Shown here piece by piece: positions 54,674 to 64,000 of a stretch of 64,000 nt of DNA (positions are counted from its first letter, which is position 1; the number at the start of each line of letters is the position of its first letter). The notes under the pieces were generated by a model. The model worked only from the letters and a program-made list of their open reading frames with translations, made no database searches and was not told where the DNA came from. This DNA is from Shinisaurus crocodilurus (taxonomy: Eukaryota > Chordata > Lepidosauria > Squamata > Shinisauridae). The stretch is taken from contig CM037879.1 of assembly GCA_021292165.1 (NCBI GenBank), forward strand, positions 42,493,802-42,557,801. Direction: 5' to 3'. The position numbers and the translations under genes were made by a program.

Positions 54674-54794
54674 CAGTGTTCTCCAACCTTGGGTCCCCAG
54701 ATGTTTTTGGCCTACAACTCCCAGCATGCCCCAGCCAGCATAGCTGGGAGTTGTAGGCCAAAAACATCTGGGGACCCAAGGTTGGAGAACACTG
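54674..54794. mobile_element. hAT-type MITE (CAGTGTTCTCCAACC family), near-perfect palindrome
   Basis: The whole 121 bp folds on itself; the arms CAGTGTTCTCCAACCTTGGG and GTCCCCAGATGTTTTTGGCC pair with exact complements. The 8 bp duplication TTATAGAA is perfect (54666-54673, 54795-54802). This is the best-preserved copy. Confidence 0.95.
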
Positions 54795-54837
54795 TTATAG
54801 AATGTAGACGGCATAGAGATGTGAAAATAATAAATAA

Positions 54838-54958
54838 GGGTGCAATCCTGTGCATGTTCGGATAGAAAAAAGGCCTACCACGCCCTGCATGCTCCTGGCT
54901 GGGGCCTGCTGGAAGTTGTAGGCCTTTTTTCTGTCTAAACATGCATAGGATTGCACCT
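54838..54958. mobile_element. PIF/Harbinger-like MITE (GGTGCAATCCTATGCATG)
   Basis: Ends GGGTGCAATCCTGTGCATG and the complement of CATGCATAGGATTGCACCT, with TAA duplicated on both sides (54835-54837, 54959-54961). AAAAAAGGCCTAC and GTAGGCCTTTTTT also pair. Confidence 0.85.
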
Positions 54959-55138
54959 TAATTCACTGTCCGGAGAGGGGGACTTCCATTGGGCACTAAC
55001 TCATAGTTTTGCATGCTGCCATTTTCGGTGGCAGAGCCAGACATGCTGAGGTCCAATCACGGTCATGCTAAAATCCTGGATTTTCACATTCTTTTGTCTG
55101 GGCTGTTCTCACTTCCTCCCTGGGGGCAAAAAATAGGG

Positions 55139-55410
55139 CAGGGCTGGCCTGAGAGATTTTGCTGCCTGAGGCAGAAAAGAAAATGCCTACCCCTCCATCC
55201 TCAGTCCAGGTGCATCGTACCCAAGGCCAGTCAAGTTATGTTGGCACCTGAGGCAGAAAATCCCACAAGCACCGCTCACCCTTCCAAACAGTAAAATTAC
55301 AAGAACTATAATTCAAATCAGTAACAATTTGCTGCCCTTCGTTTCAGGACACTTAAAATCAGTGGCCTGAGGTGGCTGCCTCACTCTCCCCAATGGTAGG
55401 GCTGGCCCCG
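55139..55410. mobile_element. hAT-type element (family of 29366)
   Basis: Left CAGGGCTGGCCTGAGAGATT and right GGTAGGGCTGGCCCCG, with TTGCTGCCTGAGGCAGAAAA and GGTGGCTGCCTCACTCTCCC inside. No target duplication was recognised. Confidence 0.7.
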
Positions 55411-55671
55411 GGCAGGAGGCAAGCGGCCAGTTCAAGTCCCTAATGGCATATAGAGAGTATCCTGAGGGCAGGGATCCGTGTTTGGCGTGGGGGACATGTG
55501 CCATGAGTGCCTCTGTATACTACATGGGGATGTTTCAGGAGGAAGTAAAGATGAAAGGGCCTCCTTCCGCCCCTTTCCAGAGCTATGTCCCCCACCTCCA
55601 CCTTGCTATATTGTAATAAAATGCTCAGGCTCAGGAAGGGCAGCCAGCCCCACACCTGACCCCTAAGAACA

Positions 55672-55895
55672 GAAGAAGAGCCATGTCCGATCAGACCAAA
55701 GGTCCATCTAGTCCAGGATTCTGTTCACACAGTGGCCAACCAATGGGAAACTCACAAGCAGGACATGAGTGCAACAGCACCCTCTCCAGCCCAAGTTCCC
55801 CAGCAACTGGTGTACATAAGCATACTGCCTCTGATACTGGAGGTAGCATATAGCCATCGGGACTAGTAGCCTTAACCTCCATGAATTTGTCCTCT
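55672..55895 (+). mobile_element. dispersed repeat, copy shared with 23430
   Basis: GAACAGAAGAAGAGCCATGT, CGATCAGACCAAAGGTCCAT, ACTCACAAGCAGGACATGAG, GCATACTGCCTCTGATACTG and CCTCCATGAATTTGTC. It is interrupted at its end by a hAT element. Family name uncertain. Confidence 0.68.
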
Positions 55896-55899
55896 AGCA

Positions 55900-56521
55900 C
55901 AGCGGTCCCCAACCTTTTGGGGACCAGGGACCGGTCCCGTGGGATAAATTTTTCCACGGACCGGGTGGGGGTCGCCCACCACTCACCTGCTGTGTGGCCC
56001 GGGCGGCAGCGCCGCAGAACCAGGACCCGTCGCGTAACTTCCGGCTTTACTAAAATGCTCATTGGAGAGGCAGGCAGAGGGACGAGCGGCGGGGGGGGTG
56101 CTTGCGGTGCATCCTGGCGGGTGGCGTGTATCCAGCATCTGCCAAGGGCTCTGCTCACTGAAATTTCTGGGGGATCCCCCTCCCTCCACCACAGCCCATA
56201 CTTAAGAACGGACTTCTGGGTTGCCTGGCGCTATGTCATTTACATAGAATACATAGCATAGTGGCCGCTGCACCATGCAACAAGCACCCCGTTCTGGCTC
56301 TTGGGGTGCTCGTGAGCTCCGGCGAGCACTCCCCTGCCGCTTGTCCCTCTGCTCGCCTCCCCGACGAGCATTTTTGTAAAACCGGGTGGCGCGGTGGCTG
56401 GGCAGCGTGGTGGCCGGGCGGCGTGGCAGCTGGGTGGCGCGGCGGCGTGGCGCCACGTGGCCCAGTTCTTAAGAGGCCACAGACCGGTCCCGGTCCGCGG
56501 CCCGTGGTTTGGGGACCCCTG
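55900..56521. mobile_element. hAT-Charlie-like foldback element (CAGCGGTCCCCAACC)
   Basis: Left CAGCGGTCCCCAACCTTTTG and GGACCGGTCCC; right CCGGTCCGCGGCCCGTGGTT and TGGGGACCCCTG. Flanks CTCTAGCA and CTCAAGCA match at 7 of 8 positions. The arms, each with 'tttta(c)taaaaatgctc' and 'gcagagggac(g/a)agcggc', fold together. The loop holds the 138 bp segment at 56126-56263. Non-coding, GC-rich. Confidence 0.9.
56126..56263 (+). repeat. 138 bp direct repeat, copy A (inside the hAT loop)
   Basis: From GTGTATCCAGCATCTGCCAA to CATAGAATACATAGCATAGT(G). Identical at all 138 bases to copy B at 56816-56953. Confidence 0.97.
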
Positions 56522-56791
56522 CTCAAGCACTATATATTGCAATAGGGAAAGGCCTTGGGAAGGGGGAGAGGAAAATGTGTCATTTTTCACTTCTCCTTCC
56601 TGAAACTCCCTTCCATCCATCCCTTGGAACATTGCTAACTCGTGATCTTAAAATATGGCAGTTGCCAGGAGCTGGGGAGAACTCTGATGAACTTCACTCC
56701 CATCATTGAAATTTCTCCCCCAAAAAAGTGAAACAGGAAAGGAACTTTCACCCCTTCTTTCATCCCAAACCTTCCCGGCAAACCAACCCTA

Positions 56792-56819
56792 ACGTGTGTG
56801 TGTGTGTGTGTGTGTGTGT
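56792..56819. repeat. (GT)n microsatellite
   Basis: Ends exactly where copy B of the 138 bp repeat begins. Confidence 0.95.
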
Positions 56820-56953
56820 ATCCAGCATCTGCCAAGGGCTCTGCTCACTGAAATTTCTGGGGGATCCCCCTCCCTCCACCACAGCCCATACTTAAGAACG
56901 GACTTCTGGGTTGCCTGGCGCTATGTCATTTACATAGAATACATAGCATAGTG
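56816..56953 (+). repeat. 138 bp direct repeat, copy B
   Basis: Identical to 56126-56263. It starts within the GTGTGTA end of the (GT)n tract and ends in GTG, the same bases that border copy A. Just downstream is a Tigger-like terminus, so this copy may be in the original context. Confidence 0.97.
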
Positions 56954-56999
56954 TACTATGCAATTTGAGTAATTTATGCAATAGGGAAATTTACGCAAT

Positions 57000-57113
57000 T
57001 TGCGTAAATGCCGATTTTAATGTATAGAACACTATGCTGTTCCAACTTACCTACAAATTCAACTTAAAGACTTTCTTAAGAACAGAACTCGTTTGTAACC
57101 TGGGGACTGCCTG
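57000..57113. mobile_element. Tigger-like element, one terminus
   Basis: Read inward on the minus strand from 57113: CAGGCAGTCCCCAGGTTACA, AACGAGTTCTGTTCTTAAG, AAATTTGTAGGTAAGTTGGA. This matches a widespread Tigger-type terminal sequence, and TA follows at 57114-57115. The opposite terminus was not found. Confidence 0.7.
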
Positions 57114-57115
57114 TA

Positions 57116-58267
57116 TTTTCCCTTAAAAACTGATTGCACAAACTGACCCTGTGTCAAATTTTGGAATGCCCATAATTTTACTTATTTCATGAAAAGACTG
57201 TAAACACATGAAGTGACTGAATGAGACAACTGTTTCATATAGCGATGCATTCTGCTCATGTTATAAAATCACTGTAATGCATATTTGAGCATTCCTTGAT
57301 CAGGGAATGCGGCACTTGCAAGAAACTTGCATTTTTGGTAATATTTTTGAGATAGATAGATGCATACTGGTTTGTGCCTTTGAAGTTTCCTCCCAGAAAT
57401 ACAAAGAAGATGTTTTAACAACTGGTATCTGCTTACAATGAAATGCAGATGTGAGAACATGTGGCTCAAAGGTGTGCTTTTAGGGGAAGTGATGCCTGGG
57501 GCAGAAGAATTTTTAGCAGACCACCTTTAGGTGCACTTTGAGATAGGTGGACTTTTTCTTCATCTTTTCCATCATTTACATAGGAACTGGAGAGGGGGCT
57601 TGTTTGCGTTACTTTTTGGTGGGTGATGATGGTGAGAGTCGGACAAAAACTGAAAACACATTTTCATAGGAAATTTGAATTGGTTTTATGTATTTAAACC
57701 AAGTGGGATGGGTTTCAGTTGGGCTATTGCTATTATTATGCTGAATCCGTGAAAGTACATTGATGTCCCACTAGAATCCAAATGTGTATAAATAATCTTA
57801 GTAAACATTTGCTAAGCAAAAAGAACATCATCATAAGGTACACTCCACAGTCATCGAAATCAAAATATGCTTTGTCATTGACTTCAGTGGGGTGTAAATT
57901 GCCCTCATATTCAATAATATGGTTGTGAGACTGGGGGGGGGGGGGGGATTGGACAAGGGAAGTTAATGGAGCCTGGTGGAAGACTGCTTAAAGTTGGTCA
58001 AACCTGCTGCAGGCAGATCTGTCTATCTGTTAGGAGATTACTAGCTAGGTGTTTTCTGAATGGGCTAAGAAATACCTGAAAGGTCCTGAAAAGGAACATG
58101 CCTTTCTCTCTCTCCACACACACACACACACACACATCTAGGTCTGTATCTGTGGACAGACTGCAGTTTTCGAGTTAGATTCAAGGACAATCAGGGAGAG
58201 TGCTGAACTGAGTTTTGGACTCCGTAAGCTGTAGAAGCATTTTGGGGATGCAGCATAGGGGTGCATT
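57116..58267. other. unassigned non-coding DNA
   Basis: Contains a 15-base G run (57933-57947) and a (CA)n at 58113-58136. No gene or repeat class is recognised. Confidence 0.5.
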
Positions 58268-58725
58268 TGTTAGCGGAAGTGACTGAATAAAGCAGACTGA
58301 ATCCAGAAAATGAAGGGCTTGGCAAACTTTACTGAACAGATAGGCTGACAAAACTGTAACAATAATACTGCGGGTCTTACAGACAGTGTACAGGCAAAGT
58401 CCCCTGGCAAAGCAGAGCAAGTCAGGTTCCTAAAATAGAATGAAACCACTACAACTACAGAACATACTGAACATGCTAGCCTTTTTATACACAAAGAACA
58501 AGCTAAAAAGGAAATTTATTTTGCTCTCCTGGCTGCTAGGCCATAATCCCTCATTGTGACCCCTGTTTGCACCCAAGGCTCTCTGATGTATCCAAGAGCT
58601 GTTAATTAGCTCTGCACTCTGAGTGACTCTTGCTTTGCACTTGCTACTGCTATAAAAACTTCAACAAACTTACCCTTAGGTTGCCCCTTTATTTGGTGTG
58701 ATCTCCTGCCATCACTATTCCAACA
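58268..58725 (-). mobile_element. solo-LTR-like element, antisense
   Basis: On the minus strand the ends are TGTTGGAATAGTGATGGCAG and TCACTTCCGCTAACA (TG...CA). A TATA box GTGTATAAAAAGGCT lies at about 58492-58478. The following leader includes 'tctgttcagtaaagtttgcc' and 'tgctttattcagtcac'. Flanks GCATT and GCACA share only 3 of 5 bases. No coding region is attached. Confidence 0.55.
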
Positions 58726-59514
58726 GCACATAGGTAATTTTACACTCTGGACTTAATGGGGGGACAAGACAACCCTCTGGACTTAGTTGTCCTATGTGGG
58801 GGAGGGGCTTATTTAGATGGTAATGCGTTTTACTTCACTTACTTCAGATGGTCATATGGGTGGCCCCTTCTTTAGATGCTAATGCGTTTTATTTCACTTA
58901 CTTTAAAATGTGGTAAGCCAGCCTCCTATTTATTCTGCTGAGCAGGGCCCTAAACATCTCCTCAAAGTCCTGGCTTGAGTGCACCACTGATGCAGGGCTG
59001 CCTTTCTGGAGTCCTATTGTGGGGAAATGTAATTTGCTGCTGGATTATTTAAACTCTCTGCCTCCACTCCTGCTCAATCTGTATCCTGGAAATAAACTCA
59101 AATATCACAGAATGCCAATAAGCCCCCAGTGGTCTCCTCCTAAAGGAAACCAAATCTGGGCCCTGGAACATCTCACCATGCAGAGAATTGGAGCGAATGT
59201 AACAATATGGTAGATTCAGAACTATATAAGGTGAGGATGCTTTGTTTGTTTACAACCTTTATTAATCACCTTTCCTCAGAGTGCTTAAGGCACCAGTCAG
59301 CAGAACAGTATTATTACAATCCAAATAAATAAAAAAGCCATTTACAGATTATTGTATTTATTCTTTTGTTAAAAAGATTTAAACCTTGCCCTTCTATCAA
59401 TGGCCTCCAAGGCAGTTTACATACAAAATTCAATGAAAACAATACCAGGATATATATATATATATATATATTTTAAAGCCTGCTCCTGCATTGGGGGAGA
59501 GCTTATTCCAGCAG
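58726..59514. other. unassigned, with L2-like antisense tails
   Basis: 59238-59300 and 59350-59445 contain 'acaacctttattaatcacc' and 'ccaaggcagtttacatacaaa', resembling antisense L2 tails. A (TA)n lies at 59453-59470. Confidence 0.4.
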
Positions 59515-60375
59515 CGGCGTTAGGAGGGCGTGGCTGCATTCTGTGACAGCATGTGGGCACGCCCCCTCAGTGCTGCCACTGTCTCCATGGTCCCCAGCAA
59601 TGGCACATTCAACGTGCCGTTGCTAGGGAGCGTGGTGATGTCGGTGATGACCTTATCCTCTCTGCCAAGCCCACACACATGAGTGGCCCTGGCAGAAAGA
59701 AGCCCCCCTCCTGCCCCTCTGCTCCCGCTGGGCCACAACCCAGCAGGAGCAGGGGACGGGAGGTGCTTCCTTTCCCTCCCACCTGCCATGCCAATTGGCG
59801 CAGCAGGCAGGAGGGAAAGGAGGTGTGGGAAGCACCTACTGTGCTGGCGTTTCTCAAGAGGAACACCAGCATGGCGGGTCCTTGGACAGGCGGCGACGCA
59901 GGGCAGAGATACCAGAGCCAACTTCTGGCTGGCTCCATTACCCCTGCCCTGCGTAGCCACCTGTCTTAAGCTCCTTCCTCTCCAGCGCCAGGTGAAAACA
60001 CAGGCGGCTAGGTGGGGCAGGGATACTGGAGCCATCCAGAAGCCGGCTCTGGTACCCCTGCCCCATGTCGCCATCTGTCCTGGCTGCATTGGTGGCTGCA
60101 TTGCAGCCTTGGCGTACATGTGCCAAGGCCCCAGTGCAGCTGCTGCCACCGAGGCCACAGCGGCGGTTCCTCGCAAGGCCTGGTTTAACCCGGCCTTGCC
60201 AGGGACCACTGACGTGGTGGTGGCTCCCCCTCCCCGGTTCACCCTCCCCTTTTCTCATGGGAGAAGGATGGCAAGCCAGGAAGGGGGGCCGGCTGCCCGG
60301 CCCCGGGCCGCCACCGCATCAGCAGCCCCTCGCAAGGCCAGGTTAAACCCAACCTTGTGAAGGACTGCCGCGTCG
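59515..60375. repeat. GC-rich chain of hairpins
   Basis: At least six consecutive inverted repeats are visible. They include TGCTCCCGCTGGG/CCCAGCAGGAGCA (59723-59754), CCTTTCCCTCCC/GGGAGGGAAAGG-type arms (59768-59820), GCAGGGCAGAGATACCAGAG against CCCCTGCCCTGC (59898-59954), GGGGCAGGGATACTGGAGCC against GGCTCTGGTACCCCTGCCCC (60014-60065), and CTCGCAAGGCC(A/T)GGTT units near 60170-60210 and 60328-60360. The long open frames on both strands come from this structure; no protein domain is recognised. Confidence 0.75.
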
Positions 60376-60880
60376 GCCCCTCCTCACCCAGCCTCAGCAA
60401 GGAGGATGAGGCGGACGGCAGTGGCAGATGGTGGACAGTGTTGCCCTGGGGAGCAGGAAGGACACGCAGCTGCAGCGGACCCCAACGGCTTCCCCATGCA
60501 CTCCTGACAGTGCAGGACATCAGCAGAGGCACACAGGGAAGCCAATGGCAGCTTGGCCACTTGCTGCTTGGCCACTTGGCCATCTGTCGTCGGCCGGAGC
60601 CCCTTGCCCATATGGCAGCCCTCCTTTGCTGCTCTGGCCAAGGGACCCTGTGCCCTTTTGGGTTGCAGGTAGGTTAGCGTGTCGTCAGAGTTCAGATGAC
60701 ATGCTAAACCTACAAGGGTTTCCTTAACCCTACCGCAAACCACGGCATAGCAGGGAGGTTTAGAGGCCACCCCCGGGTTGCTTCCAAAGCACCCTGCTGG
60801 GCTCAGACAACACGCTAAACCACCGTTGCACTTAACCTACTGAGGTTTAGTGTGTTGTGCGAACCCAGTCAGAGACACTG
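60376..60880. mobile_element. GC-rich tail of the hairpin block with a MITE-like terminus
   Basis: 60784-60870 reads GGCTCAGACAACACGCTAAA ... TTTAGTGTGTTGTGCGAACC, a pair of inverted termini like those at 35692-35998. The repeat of 'ttagcgtgtcgtcagagttc' near 60675 suggests an internal duplication. Confidence 0.5.
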
Positions 60881-61820
60881 GGGTTGGTGACAGAGTTGCA
60901 GATGTTTCTGGTGGTTATGATGAAATCATAAACCGAATCTGGAAATAAAGCAGCTGCACCTAGTGACAAATTAAGATTTCTCTCACTGTCGCTTTGTGTC
61001 ATGCATGGTGTGACACTCCACTAAAATTGCAGCTTTTCTCCGCTAGAGGGATCTGTTTCATCACATTTGACATTCCTCACAGTGGAAAGGAATTGTTTCT
61101 TTTGCAACCTTAAGTTCCTGTGATTCAAGTACTTGTGTCCTGCAAACAGGGCCTGTTGAACAGATACAGTACCTATTCCCTCATTCTGTGTATCACTTGA
61201 TGATGCGTGCTGAATTTTTACCCTTTACTATCCAAGTGCAGCTTTCCTGAATATACAGGTATGAAACATGTGAACACAATCATGTCACATCTCAGGTTAT
61301 ATGCGGATTTCATTATACTTCCTTCTGCAGTGCTTGTGGAATAGTGCCCTGTTTGGCAGGCTGTGCGTGCTCTGTGTGGCCAAAAGTGGCTCCAGAAAGG
61401 GCATCTGCCACTGGTACCCCTAACCACAGAGAGCTGTTCTTCTGGCTGGGCTGCTCCAGTAAGAAAAGCAGTCACATGCCCTACTCTAGCTAATCGGATT
61501 TGCTGCTGCAAATGGTGGTGCCAGTATTCCTTCTTGTTACATCTTATTGTTTGGTCAATTCCTTTTCAGTTCTTTTCCACTCAGACTAACGGACCTCAAG
61601 GCACTGCTGGTATTCCCCCCCCCCTTGATGCTGAGAATTGTCAGAGGCCAATCTCAGTGGTGCAGCTGGGACTGATCTTTGGGGCCAAAGTCCAGGACCC
61701 CACAGGATCCTTGGGTGGGGGAATGACCACCTAGAGAGTGGCAGGTAATGAGGGCATCAGGGTAGCAGACGCAAACGCCATTTTATTTCTGTCCTCATGA
61801 TGGTGCTATGATTTAAGGGA
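60881..61820. other. unassigned non-coding DNA
   Basis: Nothing classifiable is seen. Confidence 0.45.
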
Positions 61821-62056
61821 GAGCCAGTGTGGAGTAGTGGTTGGAGTGTTGGACTGGGACTCAGGAGATCCGGGTTCTAGTCCCCACTCAGCTATGAAAC
61901 TCACTGGGTGACTTTGGGCCAGTCACTGACTCTCAGCCTAACCTAACTCACAGGGTTGGTGTGAGGATAAAATGGAGAGGAGGAGGCTCATGTGAGCTAC
62001 CTTAGGTTCCTTGCAAAAGGAAAAAATGTGGGATTTAAATGTAATGAATAAATAAA
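61821..62056 (+). mobile_element. Sauria SINE
   Basis: GAGCCAGTGTGGAGTAGTGG head, GTGACTTTGGGCCAGTCACT, CCTAACCTAACTCACAGGG, ATAAAATGGAGAGGAGGAGG and a tail with AATGAATAAATAAA. A (GTT)n tract lies at 62074-62101. Confidence 0.93.
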
Positions 62057-62229
62057 ACTACACATGTTCAGAGTGTTGTTGTTGTTGTTGTTGTTGTTGT
62101 GTTAAGAACAGTTTTAAGCAAAAGAAGTTTTAAAGCATGGAATGGTGGTTGGAGTGAGGAAGAGAAACATTAGCCATATGCTTCACAACTGAAATAATAC
62201 ACATGGCTGCTAGGGGTGGGGGGTGGGCA

Positions 62230-62731
62230 CAGGACCGGTGCAGGGAAGTTTGGCGCCCTAGGCGAAATAAAATTTGCGGGGCCCCTCTCATGCCATGGGG
62301 GGGGGGGGCTCCGGAGCAAAGCAGCCCTGCTCTGCAACCCCCCCCGCGCCGCCGCCACCTACCTACCTACCTACCTTCCCCCCGCCTCCAAGGAGGAAGT
62401 GACGCGACGGGACCCCCGCGCTCTGTTTTTTGCTGGGGAAACCAGGGCAACAGGGCTGTTTAAGCCCTGTTGCCCTGATTCCTCCCGCCAAAACAACACG
62501 GGCGGGGCTCCGGAAGCGACGCGGAGAAGGTAGGTGGCGGGGGGAGTCGTGGGGGAGGGGGGAGGGGGAGTCGCGGCGGCGGCAGGCGGGGGAGGTGTGG
62601 CGGTGGGCGTGGAGGCGCGGCGGTGGGCGGGCAGGTGGCGCGGCGGCGGCAGCGAAGAGTAGCGCAGCGTTTCTGCGCCCTCTTCAGCCACGCGCCCTAG
62701 GCAACCACCTAGTTTGCCTAGCGGTAGCGCC
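62230..62731. mobile_element. hAT element (CAGGGCCGGTGCTACC family), right end lost
   Basis: Left CAGGACCGGTGCAGGGAAGT. The interior hairpin AACCAGGGCAACAGGGCT (62441-62481) is shared with 32483. The right subterminus CGCCCTAGGCAACCACCTAG and GCGGTAGCGCC is present, but the final 'ggccctg' and the target duplication are missing. Confidence 0.85.
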
Positions 62732-63459
62732 ATAAGATCAGTTAGTCCAGGGTCTAAAATTACCCAGCCAATTACCCAGCCAAAATTACCCAGCCAATTA
62801 CCCACTGGCCAATTTTGAATCAAACTAGACTGAAGACTGAAGCCCAGTTTGTCTGCCAGTGGAGAAGGTTAGGTGTGGAAGGTAGGTGTCCACACACATC
62901 TCAGGGTGCCATTATCTTTGCACAGTTTTCCAAGAGAACAGCTACCCACCAGCCAATAAGAGGTGGGAAACCCCTAATAAAAGAGTATACACAATTTTAC
63001 AGGGATTCTTAAATTCACATCCACTCTGTAGTAGAGGTTTAATTGCATCCAAGTTTGCTACGGTTATATGTTATAAAAAAATGTTTGCTAATTGCAAGAA
63101 CAAATTGACTTGACAAGGTGTCATCAATGCCTGAGGTTCAAACATTTGCTGCCTTTGACCTGTATCAAACTGTTTTGGTGTGTTGTGCACAACATAACAA
63201 TATGCAAGATAATGAGATAGTTAGATTCAAAATCTGAGCCTATCGGTGATCAAAGGCTAGAATCACTAGAGTTAAGGAGAATTAATGTTTTTTCCTTGAG
63301 TTGGATGGCACAGAGGCCTATTGATATTTTTTTAAAATTGATTTCAATTGATCATTTCTGTTTTTATGGATGTTTATTGTATTTTTATTGTATCCACTTT
63401 GTGTGTGGGCGTTTTTGTATGGCGCCTTAAGAGGATTCCACCCTTAAAGGTAGCCTAGA

Positions 63460-63500
<41 letters not shown>

Positions 63501-63517
63501 CATTACATTACATTTAC
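62732..63517. other. unassigned, with (ATC)n at 63461-63501
   Basis: A short 'cccagccaatta' tandem (62761-62810) and the (ATC)n tract. No gene is recognised. Confidence 0.5.
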
Positions 63518-63885
63518 ATTTATGTCCTGTCTTTTTTCCTTCTGCAAGGAACCCAAGGCAGCTTACACGATCCTCCTCTCCATTTTATCCTCACAACAAC
63601 CCTGTGAGGAAGGTTAGGCTGCGAGTCAGTGACTGGCCCAAAGCCACACAGTGAGCTTCATGGGGACTAGAACCCAGATCTCCTGAGTTCCAGGCCAACA
63701 CTCATAGAGATTCATAGATCATAGAGTTGGAAGGAGCCTACAAGGCTATCGAGTCCAACCCCCTGCTCAATGCAGGAAACTAGAGGAGGGGTCTCCCATC
63801 CAAGTAATAACCAGGCCTGACCCTGCTTAGCTTTCCACGCTCAGACAAGCTGAGCCAGCATGAGCCACAGGCCCTAACCACTACG
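63518..63885 (-). mobile_element. Sauria SINE, split by the 5S/CR1 SINE
   Basis: Antisense landmarks are CTGCAAGGAACCCAAGGCAG, ATCCTCACAACAACCCTGTG, AGTCAGTGACTGGCCCAAAG and AGAACCCAGATCTCCTGAG. The head stops at CCAACACTC (63703) and resumes as CTAACCACTACGCCAAG (63873 on). Intact copies read '...caacactctaaccactacgcca...'. Confidence 0.88.
63704..63872 (-). mobile_element. 5S rRNA-headed SINE with CR1 tail, copy 2
   Basis: On the minus strand: GCCTGTGGCTCATGCTGGCT, TTGTCTGAGCGTGGAAAGC, box A AAGCTAAGCAGGGTC (63833-63819), GGCCTGGTTATTACT, box C TGGATGGGAGACC (63802-63790), then CCTGCATTGAGCAGGGGGTT and the CR1 terminus ending ATGATCTATGAATCTCTAT. It lies in the head of a Sauria SINE with little or no target duplication, as expected of CR1-type insertion. 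The two copies share the same 5S/CR1 junction. Confidence 0.92.
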
Positions 63886-64000
63886 CCAAGATAGATAGAT
63901 AGATGATCATTTATAGGTCTGTATAGATAGGTCTGTATAACAGAAAGTTCACTGTGTTGACTTGTGTCTAGGAGATATTCCCTAAAGTGAAACAGCTGGT

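Noticed and set aside
59520..60360. Frames of 240 and 225 codons on opposite strands
   Set aside because: They follow the hairpin-rich GC block, and the residues mirror the inverted repeats. No domain recognised.
63461..63501. Trinucleotide tract as part of a CRISPR or other array
   Set aside because: It is a plain (ATC)n microsatellite with no spacers.

Overview
The window looks like non-coding (intergenic or intronic) DNA from a squamate reptile, probably a lizard. The main evidence is repeat content. Several tRNA-headed SINEs match the Sauria/Squamata SINE (ACA/Squam) pattern. There are CR1 and L2 LINE fragments on both strands, a tRNA-Ala-derived SINE family, and many short non-autonomous DNA transposons of hAT, PIF/Harbinger-like and Tc1/mariner-Tigger-like type. 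I found no cellular protein-coding gene, no intact tRNA or rRNA gene and no CRISPR. The longest open frames are transposon reverse-transcriptase remnants or translations of simple or GC-rich repeats.

Layout. 1-9 kb: mostly unassigned sequence with hAT MITEs, an LTR-like block and two CR1 3' ends. 9-20 kb: an L2 split by a 957 bp Tigger-like foldback element, two of three copies of a ~370 bp Harbinger-like element, Sauria SINEs and hairpins. 20-29 kb: a hAT of the CAGGGCCGGTGC family, two inverted 3' ends of one unassigned LINE, a CR1 and an LTR-like repeat. 29-31.4 kb: a three-level nest (tRNA-Ala SINE holding a hAT and an L2; the L2 holding a Tigger MITE). 31-49 kb: GC-rich hAT copies with perfect 8 bp target duplications, L2 pieces, a SINE interrupted by a Harbinger-like element, and a 5S-rRNA-headed SINE with a CR1 tail. 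49-57 kb: serial foldbacks, a CR1 with an open reverse-transcriptase frame, a ~105 bp minisatellite, and a hAT foldback whose loop carries a perfect 138 bp copy of DNA found 690 bp downstream. 57-64 kb: an LTR-like element with TG...CA ends, a GC-rich chain of hairpins, another hAT, and a second 5S/CR1 SINE lying inside a Sauria SINE.

How the parts relate. The window records autonomous LINEs (CR1, L2 and an RT-bearing LINE) and parasites that probably use them: Sauria SINE, tRNA-Ala SINE and 5S/CR1 SINE. Over these lie waves of cut-and-paste MITEs. Target-site duplications, read directly on either side of many elements, give the relative order of insertion. The GC- and CpG-rich blocks lie within DNA transposons, so they should not be read as gene promoters without other evidence.
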